DNA from: Candidatus Levyibacteriota bacterium
Lineage (GTDB): Bacteria > Patescibacteriota > Microgenomatia > Levybacterales > UBA12049
Direction: 5' to 3'
Length of the DNA stretch: 52,752 nucleotides
Assembly (NCBI GenBank): GCA_016182205.1
Contig: JACOXW010000011.1
Span: forward strand, 1-52,752
The translations under genes and the position numbers were made by a program. The notes beneath the pieces are model-generated. The model saw only the letters and a program-made list of their open reading frames with translations, was not told the origin of the DNA and did no database searches. Below are positions 1-10,474 of the stretch, one piece after another; within the stretch, counting starts at the first letter, position 1, and each line of letters starts with the position of its first letter.

Positions 1-112
1 AAGACAGTTTCTACAATTTATGCTTCAGAACTCTGTTTTGAATGGAAGAGAGCTTGATTTAACGCTCCAAAAACCCTTTAACGGCCTACTCGTTTATACT
101 GAAAGTCAGAAT

Positions 113-187
113 TGGCTCCCCCGCGAGGACTCGAACCTCGAACCTAGCGATTAACAGTCGCGCGCTCTACCATTGAGCTACAGGGGA
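113..187 (-). tRNA. tRNA-Asn (anticodon GTT), CCA encoded
   Basis: Reverse complement TCCCCTG...GACTGTTAATC...GGTTCGAGTCC..CGGGGGAGCCA folds as a cloverleaf with 7-bp acceptor stem and anticodon GTT. Confidence 0.95.
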
Positions 188-322
188 ATATCAATGTGCC
201 TGTCATATTCTACCATCTCAGTGACTGCCTGCCAACCCCTCTTCTTACACTACTGCCGCACTTTATTAACTGAATTATTACGAAAAGGCGGTAGTCTTTT
301 CTTAAAGAAAGGAGGTGAGGGT

Positions 323-481
323 ATGACCAAGCAACAAGATGACCAAAACATGGATAAAGAGCAAAAGCCTGCCGGTGAAAAAGGCGGCAAAAGCATCGGC
401 GAAACAGATGAGCGGAGCGGTCAAATGAATGATCAATCTCTGGATGAGTGGATGGAAGATGATTACGCCAACGAAAAGTAA
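323..481 (+). CDS. small highly charged hypothetical protein (52 aa)
   Basis: Strong Shine-Dalgarno AAAGGAGGTGAGG directly upstream of ATG 323; product MTKQQDDQNMDKEQKPAGEKGG...MEDDYANEK. The longer ORF from 173 overlaps the tRNA. Confidence 0.6.
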   Translation: MTKQQDDQNMDKEQKPAGEKGGKSIGETDERSGQMNDQSLDEWMEDDYANEK

Positions 482-489
482 GAGTGAGT

Positions 490-511
490 CACAGGTAGCA
501 TCCTACCTGTG
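490..511. terminator. hairpin between convergent genes, possible bidirectional terminator
   Basis: Perfect 9-bp stem CACAGGTAG-CATC-CTACCTGTG between convergent stop codons; weak U-tract. Confidence 0.5.
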
Positions 512-515
512 GAAT

Positions 516-1598
516 TTATCCTAAATAATCTCTCAATTTATTCCCTCGTGAAGGATGTCTAAGTTTACGAAGAGCTTTGGCTTCAATTTGCCGGATACGC
601 TCACGGGTAACTGCAAACGTTCTCCCTACCTCTTCCAGTGTTTTTGGTTTTCCATCCTTGAGGCCGAATCGTTCCTCAAGTACTCTTCTTTCTCTATCAG
701 AAAGCGTCTCAAGCACCTGTTCTACCTGTTCTTTTAGAAGCTCCCGGGACGCGGTATCAAAGAGTGTTGGCGCATTGGTATCATGGATAAAATCTCCGAG
801 TCTACTGTCTTCTTCATCTCCCACAGGAGACTCAAGACTGGCTGGTTCTTGAGAAATCTTGATAATCTCAAGCGCTTTATCAGGCTCAATTCCCAGTACT
901 TTTGCTACTTCCTCAGGTGTCGGTTCACGACCAAGTTCCTGCATAAGTTTTCGGGATGTCCGTAAAAAACGATTAATATTCTCAACCATGTGTACCGGGA
1001 TACGTATGGTACGTGCCTGATCGGCAATGGCACGGGTGATAGACTGTCGAATCCACCATGTAGCGTATGTTGAGAATTTATAACCCCTTCGCCAATCATA
1101 TTTTTCAACCGCACGAATAAGACCCTGATTTCCCTCCTGTATCAAATCCAAAAGCGTGAGTCCACGCCCGACATATTTTTTGGCAATTGAAACTACCAAG
1201 CGCAGGTTAGACGTTATGAGCTTTTTTTTCGCTTCACGATCTCCTTTTTCCACACGTTTCGCAAGAGAGATTTCTTCCTCAAATTTTAAAAGGGGGATTC
1301 TGCCAATCTCTTTCAGGTACATCCTTACAGGATCAGATACTGTCCCTTCGGTGAGAACTGTAAGCGCCTCAAGCTCTTTCTCCAGCTGCTCAATCGGTTT
1401 TTCGTCTCCTCCCTGTTCTGAAACGCTTTCAAATACATCAACATTTAGCTTGAAGAGTTTATCGTATAATTCATCAATTTCCGGAATATGCTGTTCAGGC
1501 ATGGGATAGAGATTTAAGATCTCATCTTGCGTGATATAACCACGCTTTTTGGCTGATGAGACGATTTCACTGATTTTCTTGGCTGCAGCCTGCTTCAT
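516..1598 (-). CDS. rpoD: RNA polymerase primary sigma factor (RpoD/SigA)
   Basis: Region 2 '[54 protein letters not shown]' and region 4 '[19 protein letters not shown]'. Confidence 0.97.
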   Translation of the reverse strand: MKQAAAKKISEIVSSAKKRGYITQDEILNLYPMPEQHIPEIDELYDKLFKLNVDVFESVSEQGGDEKPIEQLEKELEALTVLTEGTVSDPVRMYLKEIGRIPLLKFEEEISLAKRVEKGDREAKKKLITSNLRLVVSIAKKYVGRGLTLLDLIQEGNQGLIRAVEKYDWRRGYKFSTYATWWIRQSITRAIADQARTIRIPVHMVENINRFLRTSRKLMQELGREPTPEEVAKVLGIEPDKALEIIKISQEPASLESPVGDEEDSRLGDFIHDTNAPTLFDTASRELLKEQVEQVLETLSDRERRVLEERFGLKDGKPKTLEEVGRTFAVTRERIRQIEAKALRKLRHPSRGNKLRDYLG

Positions 1599-1653
1599 AG
1601 TACCCTATATTCTACCACACAAAGCCGAGAAAAAGAAGGCTAGGTCAGTATTT

Positions 1654-3423
1654 TTACTCTTTTAAAAGAAGACTAAGTTCCGAAAAACGGCTTTGGAGTT
1701 TTTTAATGTCTTCATTTTCTAAATCGCCACCAGTAGTTTTTTCCCGAATCTTTTCTGCAAGCACTTTTAATTGTGTACGGATATAGAGCGTGCGCAGTTC
1801 TTTGGCTGCTTTTTTAATTTCTTTAAATAATTGTTCCCCCGTTTCAAATTTCGGCAGCTGGTAAAGAAATGATGTATTATAAGATGTCAAAAGTTCCTGC
1901 GGTAACTGGTTTCCGAATGTCTTACTGTCAAAATGTTCCTCTTTTTGAAAGTGCTCAAAAAGACGATAAATTACTTTCTGATATGCCCGCTCTTTTGTCA
2001 CGGTTTGCGAAAGAATTGCCACTGTTTCCTGTACTGCTTTTTTGGGAGAATCGCTTTGAAGAATCAGAGATACCAAATATTCCTCAAGCATCTCTTCACG
2101 TTCTTTCTTTTTATGCTGATGTATATGTTGTGTTGATATTTCTTCTTTCTTTCCTTTCTCCACCTGCCGCTGTAGACTTTCATATGACGTATCAAGTGAG
2201 TCAGCAAGCTTACGGAAGTAATGCTCTTTTACGATTTCGTTTTGAATGCCCTCAAACAGGGGAAGCAGTTCTTCAGAAATTGCCCGTTTCCCAGTTGGAG
2301 TTTTCACGTCAAGTCTCTCTATGGCTTCCCTGAGTAAATAATCATATACGTCAACGTCGTGCTTTACCGCCTGTTTATATGCGTATGGGTCAGTTTTCAA
2401 CGCTTCATCAGGATCTTTCGCATTCTTATCGGAGATAACCGTAATTGTCCGTCCATATTGTTCTAAAAAGGGAACACTGCGTTTTACCGCATTTTCTCCC
2501 GCAGTATCCTGATCAAAGGCAAGCGTTATCTTTGTGGCAAATCTACTCAGAAGTCTTGCCTGTTCCTGCGTCAATGAACTTCCCTTCACAGCTACCGTAT
2601 TGCCAATCCCTTCCTGAAAAGATGAGATAACGTCGAATTCTCCCTCTGTGACAATGACTCTGTCTTCTTTCCTGATTTCACTTTTTGCGATATTGAGTCC
2701 GAAAAATGCCTGACCTTTATGATATACCAATGTTTCACGAGTATTCACGTACTTTGGCCCAGTTGCCTCATCAGAAAGAATTCTGCCTGAAAACCCCACC
2801 ACATTATCACGGTGATCAACAAGCGGAAAAATAACCCGATTTGTAAAGAAATCTACTAATCGTCCACCCCGTAGATACCCAAGTCCTGCTTCTAACACAT
2901 CGTCTTTTTTATACTTTTTCTTCTGCAGCAGGAAATTCATCAAGGCATTCCCGCTTGGCGGAGCATAGCCTAATTTGAATGTTTTGATAACTTTCTCGTC
3001 AATCTTTCTATCTCTTGTTAAATATGTCAATGCTTTTTCCCCTGCAGGATGTTTCATGAGGACAAAATGATAGAATTCCTCAGCCAAACGGTTTAGTGTA
3101 TAGAGAATCTCTTTCTTGGACGTTATCTGAGAGTTTTTTTCATCTTGCTCTATCTTTATTCCTGTTCTTTTTGATAGAAAACGAAGTGCTTCGGGAAACT
3201 CCATGTGTTCATATTCCATAAGAAAGGAAAAGGCATCTCCTCCTTTTTGGCAACCGAAACAATGCCACATTTGTCTTTCAGGAGAAACCACAAAGGAGGG
3301 GGTCTTCTCCCCATGAAACGGACACAGTGCCTTAAAATTTCTTCCTGCTTTTTTAAGGGTAATATATTCTGAAAGCAAAGCGACCACATCTGTAGCATCA
3401 CGAATCTGAGCAATCTGATCCAT
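1654..3423 (-). CDS. dnaG: DNA primase
   Basis: N-terminal zinc finger 'CPFHGEKTPSFVVSPERQMWHCFGCQKGGD' and TOPRIM 'VIVTEGEFDVISSFQEG'; start refined to MDQIAQIRDATDVV. Confidence 0.96.
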   Translation of the reverse strand: MDQIAQIRDATDVVALLSEYITLKKAGRNFKALCPFHGEKTPSFVVSPERQMWHCFGCQKGGDAFSFLMEYEHMEFPEALRFLSKRTGIKIEQDEKNSQITSKKEILYTLNRLAEEFYHFVLMKHPAGEKALTYLTRDRKIDEKVIKTFKLGYAPPSGNALMNFLLQKKKYKKDDVLEAGLGYLRGGRLVDFFTNRVIFPLVDHRDNVVGFSGRILSDEATGPKYVNTRETLVYHKGQAFFGLNIAKSEIRKEDRVIVTEGEFDVISSFQEGIGNTVAVKGSSLTQEQARLLSRFATKITLAFDQDTAGENAVKRSVPFLEQYGRTITVISDKNAKDPDEALKTDPYAYKQAVKHDVDVYDYLLREAIERLDVKTPTGKRAISEELLPLFEGIQNEIVKEHYFRKLADSLDTSYESLQRQVEKGKKEEISTQHIHQHKKKEREEMLEEYLVSLILQSDSPKKAVQETVAILSQTVTKERAYQKVIYRLFEHFQKEEHFDSKTFGNQLPQELLTSYNTSFLYQLPKFETGEQLFKEIKKAAKELRTLYIRTQLKVLAEKIREKTTGGDLENEDIKKLQSRFSELSLLLKE

Positions 3424-3455
3424 ATTATAATCAGGCCTATTGTACCACTTAGGGG

Positions 3456-3484
3456 TTGCGTTTCCCAATAAGGTTGCGTACAAT
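3456..3484 (+). promoter_or_regulatory. predicted sigma70-type promoter for purA
   Basis: TTGCGT - 17 nt - TACAAT, 12 nt upstream of ATG 3497. Confidence 0.5.
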
Positions 3485-3496
3485 ACGGACGTCTTT

Positions 3497-4771
3497 ATGC
3501 CAGTGACATTGATCATCGGCGCACAATGGGGAGACGAAGGAAAAGGTAAGATTATTGACGTTCTTTCGAAAGATTCCCACTACGTTATCCGTTTTCACGG
3601 CGGTAATAACGCAGGGCATACTGTTATTAATCAATTTGGTAAATTCGGTCTCCATTTGATTCCTTCCGGTATTTTTACAAAAAAGGCAACCGCGCTTATT
3701 ACCAACGGTACTGTTTTGGATCTTGAAGTACTTTTAGAAGAAATTGAACAAATTGAAAAAGCAGGCATACAGGTAAAAAACCGCCTGATTATCTCACCCC
3801 GCTGTCATATTATTATGCCCTACCACAAACTTCTGGACAAACTCTACGAAGAAGCAAAGGGCAAAGGAAAAACAGGAACAACAGGACGCGGTATAGGACC
3901 TGTATATGCTGACAAAGTCAGTTATAACGGCATTCGACTCTACGATCTACTAAATCCTAGATTGTTTTCGCAAAAACTTCAAACACAACTTACGGTAAAA
4001 AATAAAATCATCACCGCGCTAGGCGAAAAAGCGCTTTCTCAAAAAGAGATTGAAAAACAGTTTGCAAAATTTCGGCAAAAGTTAAAACCATATGTTAAAG
4101 AAGCGTATCCACTCATTCAACAGGCTCTTGAGAAAAAGCAGCGTATTCTTTTGGAAGGTGCGCAAGGTATGTTTTTGGACAATGATTGGGGAACGTATCC
4201 TTTTGTAACAGCGTCAACGATTGTTACGGGAGGAGCAAACGCAGGAGCAGGTATTGCCCCACGCCATATCAAAAACGTTGTCGGTGTGGTCAAAGCATAC
4301 ACGACGCGTGTAGGATCAGGTCCTTTCCCCACAGAACTGGTAGATAAAATAGGAGAAAAACTCCGATCAGAAGGCGCTGAATTTGGTGTTACCACCGGAA
4401 GAGCCAGACGTTGCGGATGGTTTGACGCACAGCTTATCCGTTTTGCAGCACAAATCAATGGTTTTACTGACATAGCAATTACAAAATTGGATGTACTGGA
4501 CACCTTTGAAGAAATCAAAGTCTGTATAGGATATACGCTTAACGGAAAACCTGTATCCTACGTTGACGGAGACGTGGAATTTTTAACAAAAATAAAGCCT
4601 GTGTATAAAACAATGAAAGGGTGGAATACAAACACCAAAGGGACAAAAGAATATAACAAACTCCCAGGTAATGCAAAGAAGTATTTGCAAGAACTGAAAA
4701 AGCTTATCGGGACTAAAATCTCCTACGTCTCAACCGGCGAAAAACGGGAAGATATCATAATCGTCAAGTAG
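3497..4771 (+). CDS. purA: adenylosuccinate synthase
   Basis: 'IIGAQWGDEGKGKIIDVLS', 'GGNNAGHTV', 'GTTGRGIGP'; start refined from ORF start 3440 to MPVTLIIGAQWG. Confidence 0.97.
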   Translation: MPVTLIIGAQWGDEGKGKIIDVLSKDSHYVIRFHGGNNAGHTVINQFGKFGLHLIPSGIFTKKATALITNGTVLDLEVLLEEIEQIEKAGIQVKNRLIISPRCHIIMPYHKLLDKLYEEAKGKGKTGTTGRGIGPVYADKVSYNGIRLYDLLNPRLFSQKLQTQLTVKNKIITALGEKALSQKEIEKQFAKFRQKLKPYVKEAYPLIQQALEKKQRILLEGAQGMFLDNDWGTYPFVTASTIVTGGANAGAGIAPRHIKNVVGVVKAYTTRVGSGPFPTELVDKIGEKLRSEGAEFGVTTGRARRCGWFDAQLIRFAAQINGFTDIAITKLDVLDTFEEIKVCIGYTLNGKPVSYVDGDVEFLTKIKPVYKTMKGWNTNTKGTKEYNKLPGNAKKYLQELKKLIGTKISYVSTGEKREDIIIVK

Positions 4772-4790
4772 TTTTCTTCAAAGGAATTAT

Positions 4791-5570
4791 ATGAAATATA
4801 AAACGTGTAAATATAAAGCACTCATGCTTGATATTGACGGCACCCTTATTCCATATATATTCACCGCACTCCCTTCACCCACCGTTAAAAGAGCGATAAA
4901 AAAAGCACAAAAAAATGTGGTGATTTGTCTTGTTACCGGAAGATCATATGCTTTTGTCAGACACTTACTGGAAGATCTGAATATGCATTCAGGGTATGCA
5001 GTTGTGAACAACGGTGCGAATGTCGTGAATATAAAAACAGAAGAACTGCTCTATGATCAACCTATTGAAAAAACGGATGCAGAAGAAGTCTTACAAACCT
5101 TACGGAAAAATAATTTCTCATTTTATGTAAAAGATGAATATGATTCCAAGGCATACTCGGAAGGAATCTTCTCAACAGATCAAAAACTCCAGAAAGCTTA
5201 TATGTTTTTTGCAATAGAAGAATACTCATCTGAAACAATTGATAATCTCTTCAATCAACTTTCTCATATACCGCACCTTACTCTACATAAAACTCATAAT
5301 CAAGACCCAAAAAAGTTCGGATTTAACATCTCGCATGTAAACGCGACTAAATTACAGGGAATTGAAGCTATTATGAAATCACTACACTTAAAGCAAAACG
5401 AAGTGATTGGTGTAGGCGACAGTTATAATGATTTTCCTCTCTTGATGGCCTGCGGACTAAAAGTGGCCATGGGAAACGCTATTGAAGACCTAAAAGCTAT
5501 TGCTGATTATATCGCGCCTTCTGTAGAAGAAGACGGAGTAGCAGATGTGATAGAAAAGTTTATTTTATAA
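4791..5570 (+). CDS. Cof-type HAD-IIB family hydrolase
   Basis: 'LMLDIDGTLIP' and 'EVIGVGDSYNDFPLLMACGLKVAMGNA'. Confidence 0.9.
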   Translation: MKYKTCKYKALMLDIDGTLIPYIFTALPSPTVKRAIKKAQKNVVICLVTGRSYAFVRHLLEDLNMHSGYAVVNNGANVVNIKTEELLYDQPIEKTDAEEVLQTLRKNNFSFYVKDEYDSKAYSEGIFSTDQKLQKAYMFFAIEEYSSETIDNLFNQLSHIPHLTLHKTHNQDPKKFGFNISHVNATKLQGIEAIMKSLHLKQNEVIGVGDSYNDFPLLMACGLKVAMGNAIEDLKAIADYIAPSVEEDGVADVIEKFIL

Positions 5571-5623
5571 AACTCACCCTTTTACATTTCTAAGGAATTT
5601 ATGTTATATATTAACTGTATCTA

Positions 5624-7018
5624 ATGAAGTCTTTTGACTATTCTACTTATCTTTCTCCTTTTACCTGGCGGTACGGTTCAAAGGAAATGCGCACGATTTG
5701 GTCTGAGGAAAATAAAAGAAAACTCTGGCGAAAAATTTGGGTGGCACTGGCAAAAGCACAACACAAAGAAGGACTGGTCTCAAAAAAAGAACTGGATGAT
5801 CTCGTAAAGCATCAAAACGACATTGATATTCAAAGAGCACACAAAATCGAAAAAGAAATTTACCATGATGTCATGGCAGAAATAAAAGTATACTCTCAAC
5901 AATGCAAAATAGGAGGAGGGAAGATACATTTCGGCGCAACATCAACAGATGTTATTGATAACGCAGACATCATGCAGATAAAAGAAGCGCTGGGAATAGT
6001 AAAAACCAAAGTATCAATGCTTCTTCGTAATTTCGCAGTGCAAATAGAAAAATACCAGGATACTGTTTGTATGGGCTACACGCATCTCCAACCTGCAGAA
6101 CCGACAACACTAGGCTATCGCTTATCGCTGTACGCACAGGATTTACTCTGGGATCTACAGTTTATTGAGAAGATTGACTCGTTTATAAAAGGTAAAGGAA
6201 TAAAAGGCGCTGTAGGAACATCCGCAAGTTACGAGAAAATCCTTAGCGATACAAAAACGGATGCATTCGGCTTGGAAAAAGAGGTTATGAAAAACCTAGG
6301 TCTTGACTCTGTTGCTGTCTCTGGGCAAACATACCCAAGAAAAATCGATTGGCTTATTACAGTTGCGTTAGCCAATATTGCAGGTTCATTACATAAATTT
6401 AATTTTGATCTTCGCATCATGCAATCACCGAATTTTGGCGAGTGGTCCGAACCAAGAAGCACAAAAAGAGTTGGTTCCTCTGCTATGCCTTTTAAGAAAA
6501 ATCCGGACAAGGCAGAAAAAGTATGCTCTCTGTGTCGGTATGTTGCATCGCTTCTGAACGTTTCATGGAGCAATCCTGCCTTCTCGCTTCTTGAAAGAAC
6601 GCTTGATGATTCTGCTAATAGAAGGTTTTTTATTCCTGATAGCTTTTTGGCAATTGATGAGTGCCTTCAGACAACCAACAGTTTTGTAAAAGATTTTGTC
6701 GTTTTTGAGGATATAATTGAAGTAAATTTACAAAAATATGGCGTTTTTTCCTGCACGGAAAGTCTCATGATGGAACTTGTTAAAAGAGGCGCCAACAGAC
6801 AAGAGATGCATGAGGTGATTAGAAAGCATTCTATGACTGCGTGGCAAGAAGTGTCAAAAGGAAATAAAAACATCCTTACTGATCTCTTGTCAAATGACGA
6901 AAGGGTGTTAAAATATATTCAAAAAGAAGACGTTGCACATTTTTTTAATCCAAAAGAACATATAGGGATTGCGCACGAAAGAGTGAAAAGGTTTTTAGCA
7001 ACGCTTACGAATAGATGA
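5624..7018 (+). CDS. purB: adenylosuccinate lyase
   Basis: Fumarase/ASL signature 'GSSAMPFKKNPDKAE'; purine cluster context. Confidence 0.95.
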   Translation: MKSFDYSTYLSPFTWRYGSKEMRTIWSEENKRKLWRKIWVALAKAQHKEGLVSKKELDDLVKHQNDIDIQRAHKIEKEIYHDVMAEIKVYSQQCKIGGGKIHFGATSTDVIDNADIMQIKEALGIVKTKVSMLLRNFAVQIEKYQDTVCMGYTHLQPAEPTTLGYRLSLYAQDLLWDLQFIEKIDSFIKGKGIKGAVGTSASYEKILSDTKTDAFGLEKEVMKNLGLDSVAVSGQTYPRKIDWLITVALANIAGSLHKFNFDLRIMQSPNFGEWSEPRSTKRVGSSAMPFKKNPDKAEKVCSLCRYVASLLNVSWSNPAFSLLERTLDDSANRRFFIPDSFLAIDECLQTTNSFVKDFVVFEDIIEVNLQKYGVFSCTESLMMELVKRGANRQEMHEVIRKHSMTAWQEVSKGNKNILTDLLSNDERVLKYIQKEDVAHFFNPKEHIGIAHERVKRFLATLTNR

Positions 7019-7533
7019 AAAAACCTCTTATTTCTATTATGGTAGGTTCCGATTCTGATCTTCTCGTACTGTCAGACGCGGTAAAAGTTTTGGACCAGTT
7101 CGGTGTAAGCTTTGAAATCACAGTCTCGTCTGCTCACAGATCTCCTGAAAGAACTCTCCGTTTGGTTCATAACTATTATAAAAACGGTGTAAAGGTCATT
7201 ATCGCTGCAGCTGGTCTGGCTGCTCATTTAGCCGGAGTTGTCGCTGCACATTTTCCGCTTCCTGTCATAGGTGTTCCTCTAAAGGGAGGGGCACTACAAG
7301 GCATTGACGCACTTTACTCAACGGTACAGATGCCTCCGGGAATTCCAGTTGCAACTGTAGGTATTGATAATGCAAAGAATGCTGGGCTTTTAGCAGTACA
7401 AATTTTAGCTGTCGCTGATAAAGCTCTTGAAAAAAAACTGACTACCTATAAAAAAGCTTTAAGTAAAACTGTTGAGGAAAAAGCAAAAAAGTTAGATGCT
7501 GTAGGCTTAAAACAATACATTTCCGAAAAGTAA
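7015..7533 (+). CDS. purE: 5-(carboxyamino)imidazole ribonucleotide mutase (PurE)
   Basis: 'IMVGSDSDL', 'VSSAHRSPERT', 'AAHLAGVVAAHFPLPVIGVP', 'STVQMPPGIPVATVGI'. Confidence 0.95.
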   Translation: MKKPLISIMVGSDSDLLVLSDAVKVLDQFGVSFEITVSSAHRSPERTLRLVHNYYKNGVKVIIAAAGLAAHLAGVVAAHFPLPVIGVPLKGGALQGIDALYSTVQMPPGIPVATVGIDNAKNAGLLAVQILAVADKALEKKLTTYKKALSKTVEEKAKKLDAVGLKQYISEK

Positions 7534-8498
7534 TGACGACAAAAAAAACCGCGATTAATCATATCCTATATGTTCTCAAAACAGTGAACCTAAAAAGCTT
7601 AGGGCCCAAACGCCAAGGAAAAGTCCGCGACATCTATATTCTTAAAGATAAACGTATCATCGTTACTACAGATAGACAATCAGCGTTTGATAAAGTCCTT
7701 GGATACATCCCGTTTAAAGGACAGGTTCTTACTCAAATCAGCGCCTTCTGGTTTGATAAAACTAAAGATATTATCCAAAACCACATCATTGCAGTACCTG
7801 ACCCAAACGTTATGGTTGTAAAAAACTGTGAAATAATTCCTATCGAAATGGTCGTGAGAGGATATATTACCGGTGTAACCGACACATCCATCTGGGGAAG
7901 CTACGAAAAAGGAGAACGCATTATATACGGTCTGAAATTTCCGGACGGACTTAAGAAAAATCAAAAATTGCCAAAACCGGTTATTACCCCAACTACAAAA
8001 GCTGAAAAAGGACACGATGAGCGTCTCACAGAAGATGAAATTTTAAAAAGAAAGATTGTTTCAAAAGCTATGTGGAGACAAATGAAAGAGGTTTCACTCG
8101 CTCTTTTTGCCAGAGGCCAACGCATTTGCCAAAGGGCGGGTATCATTCTGGTAGATACAAAGTATGAATTTGGAATTTACAAAGGAAAACTCATGTTGAT
8201 TGATGAAATTCATACACCGGATTCCTCACGTTACTGGACACTAAAAACATATAAAGATAGGTTTAAAAAAGGTTTAGAGCCGCAAAGCCACGATAAAGAA
8301 CCACTTCGTATGTGGTTTAAGCAAAAAGGATATACAGGTGAAGGAAAAGCCCCTACTATGCCAGCTGATTTTGTTGCTACGATAAGTCTTCTATACCAAT
8401 CAATTTATGAAAAGATAACCAAGAAAAAATTTATCGCTGATACAGCAACCAATATTGAAAAAAGAATCCAAAAGAATATTCAAGCATATACTCTTTAA
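7533..8498 (+). CDS. purC: SAICAR synthase
   Basis: '[27 protein letters not shown]', '[10 protein letters not shown]', 'LVDTKYEFG', '[12 protein letters not shown]'. Confidence 0.96.
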   Translation: MTTKKTAINHILYVLKTVNLKSLGPKRQGKVRDIYILKDKRIIVTTDRQSAFDKVLGYIPFKGQVLTQISAFWFDKTKDIIQNHIIAVPDPNVMVVKNCEIIPIEMVVRGYITGVTDTSIWGSYEKGERIIYGLKFPDGLKKNQKLPKPVITPTTKAEKGHDERLTEDEILKRKIVSKAMWRQMKEVSLALFARGQRICQRAGIILVDTKYEFGIYKGKLMLIDEIHTPDSSRYWTLKTYKDRFKKGLEPQSHDKEPLRMWFKQKGYTGEGKAPTMPADFVATISLLYQSIYEKITKKKFIADTATNIEKRIQKNIQAYTL

Positions 8499-8499
8499 G

Positions 8500-10474
8500 A
8501 TGGGTGAAGAAAATTTTCATGAAAAGTGTGGAATTTTTGGTATTTACGGTAAAGGCTTGGATGCTGCGCGATTGACATATTTTGGATTGTATGCACTCCA
8601 ACACCGTGGACAAGAAAGCAGAAGAAGACTTCAAAAATCTCAAAGGGCACATCGCAATTGGACATAACAGATATTCCACATCAGGAGGTTTGTCTTATGA
8701 ACATACACAACCTGTCGTTTTGAAAAATGACATTGTCGCCCTAGCGCATAATGGTACACTTCCAGAAACAAAAAAATTGGAACGCTTCCTGTCTGCAATC
8801 GGCTTATATACCAAAGGACATAATGATTCAGAACTTATGCAAATGTTGATCAAATATTATCTGGTAAAAAAATATTCGTTGGAAGATGCAGTATTGGAAT
8901 CCTTACCGCTTTTTACAGGGGCATATTGTCTGGTCATAATGACGAAAAACAAACTTGTTGCTGTTCGTGACCCATACGGTATTCGCCCTTTATCCTTGGG
9001 TAAACTGAATGGAGGCTATGTTGTTTCTTCTGAAACTTGCGCATTTGATACTATTAATGCCACATTTATTCGTGAGATAAACCCTGGAGAAATGGTAACA
9101 CTTGATGAACGTGGAATTACCACAAAACAATTCGCACCGACAAATCATAAATTGGATATCTTTGAATTTGTTTATTTTGCCCGTCCAGATAGCATGCTAA
9201 TGGGAAAACGTGTGTATAAGGTACGTGAAAAACTAGGCTTAACATTAGCAAAAGAATTTCCTTTAAAAGCCGATGTCGTTATACCTGTTCCGGAATCTTC
9301 AATCCCGGCAGCACTAGGATATGCTCATCAAACCAATATCCCCTTTGAATATGGGTTAATAAAAAACAGATATATTGGTAGGACGTTTATTATGCCTGAT
9401 CAAAGACTTCGCGATAGAGGAGTACAGATGAAATTAAATCCAGTCCGAGAGATTATAGAAAATAAACGAGTGGTGCTTATAGATGATTCAATCGTTAGAG
9501 GGACAACACTAAAAATTTTAGTAAGAATGCTTCGCGAGGTAGGAGCAAAAGAAGTTCATGTATTAAGTAGCTGCCCGCCTGTTAAATTTCCAGATTTCTA
9601 CGGCATCAATACACCAACACAAAAAGAACTAATTGCATCACATAAAACGACACCACAAATAAAAAAACATATAGGTGCTGATTCACTATACTTTCTTTCC
9701 TATAAAGGCTTGCTAGACTCAGTTGGACTACCGGAAAATCTTTTTTGTACATCATGCTTCACAGGTGAGTACCCCATAGATATTGGCAGCAACATCAAAA
9801 AAATTACCGGAGCAAAAATCCTCCAACCTCTTTCCTCCCAAAATGGAAAAACTGAACAGCTTGCGGTACTTATCTCCAATAAAGGAACAGGGTCTAATCT
9901 AAAAGCAATTATTAACGCAAAAAAAGAGAAAAAAATTCCAGCTACTATTTCACTGGTCGTTAGTGACAGAAAAGATGCACAAGGATTACAACATGCAATT
10001 GATAATAATATTCCCTATATCGTAAAACAACTTAAGGATAAATCAAAACGTGATTCCTACGGAAAAGATCTTGCTGAAATACTCAACAGTTACCATATTA
10101 CCACTGCTATTCTTGCAGGATTTATGACAATCCTTCCAACATCATACTTTACAACATTTAGAGGAATTACGCTAAATATTCATCCGGGCCTTATTCCAGA
10201 TGATAAGAAAAAACCCTTCCGTTTCCCAGATGGAACTGTGGCGCCGTGGAATCAAGGAATTATGACTGAAAAAGCTGTTGAGAATTTTCTACGATATAGA
10301 TATGCTGGATCGACTGTCCATATTGTCACACAAGAAGCAGATTTTGGCCCAGTGCTTGAGAGAAGAATTATAAAAACCAAACGAAATGATACTGTACAAA
10401 CATTATATGCAAGACTTAAAAAAGAAGAACATAAAGGGCTAGTTAAAAGCATTAAAAAATTAGTGAAAAAATAA
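8500..10474 (+). CDS. purF: amidophosphoribosyltransferase (PurF) fused to phosphoribosylglycinamide formyltransferase (PurN); reading frame disrupted near 8611-8625
   Basis: Frame 1 from ATG 8500 encodes '[40 protein letters not shown]'. The coding signal then moves to the frame of ORF 8582-10474 ('[24 protein letters not shown]...[13 protein letters not shown]'), followed by a PurN domain ('[17 protein letters not shown]...LNIHPGLIP...[11 protein letters not shown]'). Confidence 0.9.

Noticed and set aside
1156-1509. Long plus-strand ORFs opposite rpoD (577-852, 1156-1509) and dnaG (1869-2333)
   Set aside because: Antisense shadows of strongly conserved genes; no SD and no recognisable domains.
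4117-4518. Minus-strand ORF opposite purA
   Set aside because: Antisense of conserved PurA coding sequence; low-complexity Ser/Pro-rich composition typical of shadow ORFs.
8605-8635. Programmed ribosomal frameshift in purF
   Set aside because: About 27-30 conserved residues are also missing, so a frame change alone cannot restore PurF; deletion or misassembly fits better.
8455-8667. Treating the small ORF as an independent gene
   Set aside because: Its residues from ATG 8500 to QHRGQES are the PurF N-terminus; the tail is an out-of-frame artefact.
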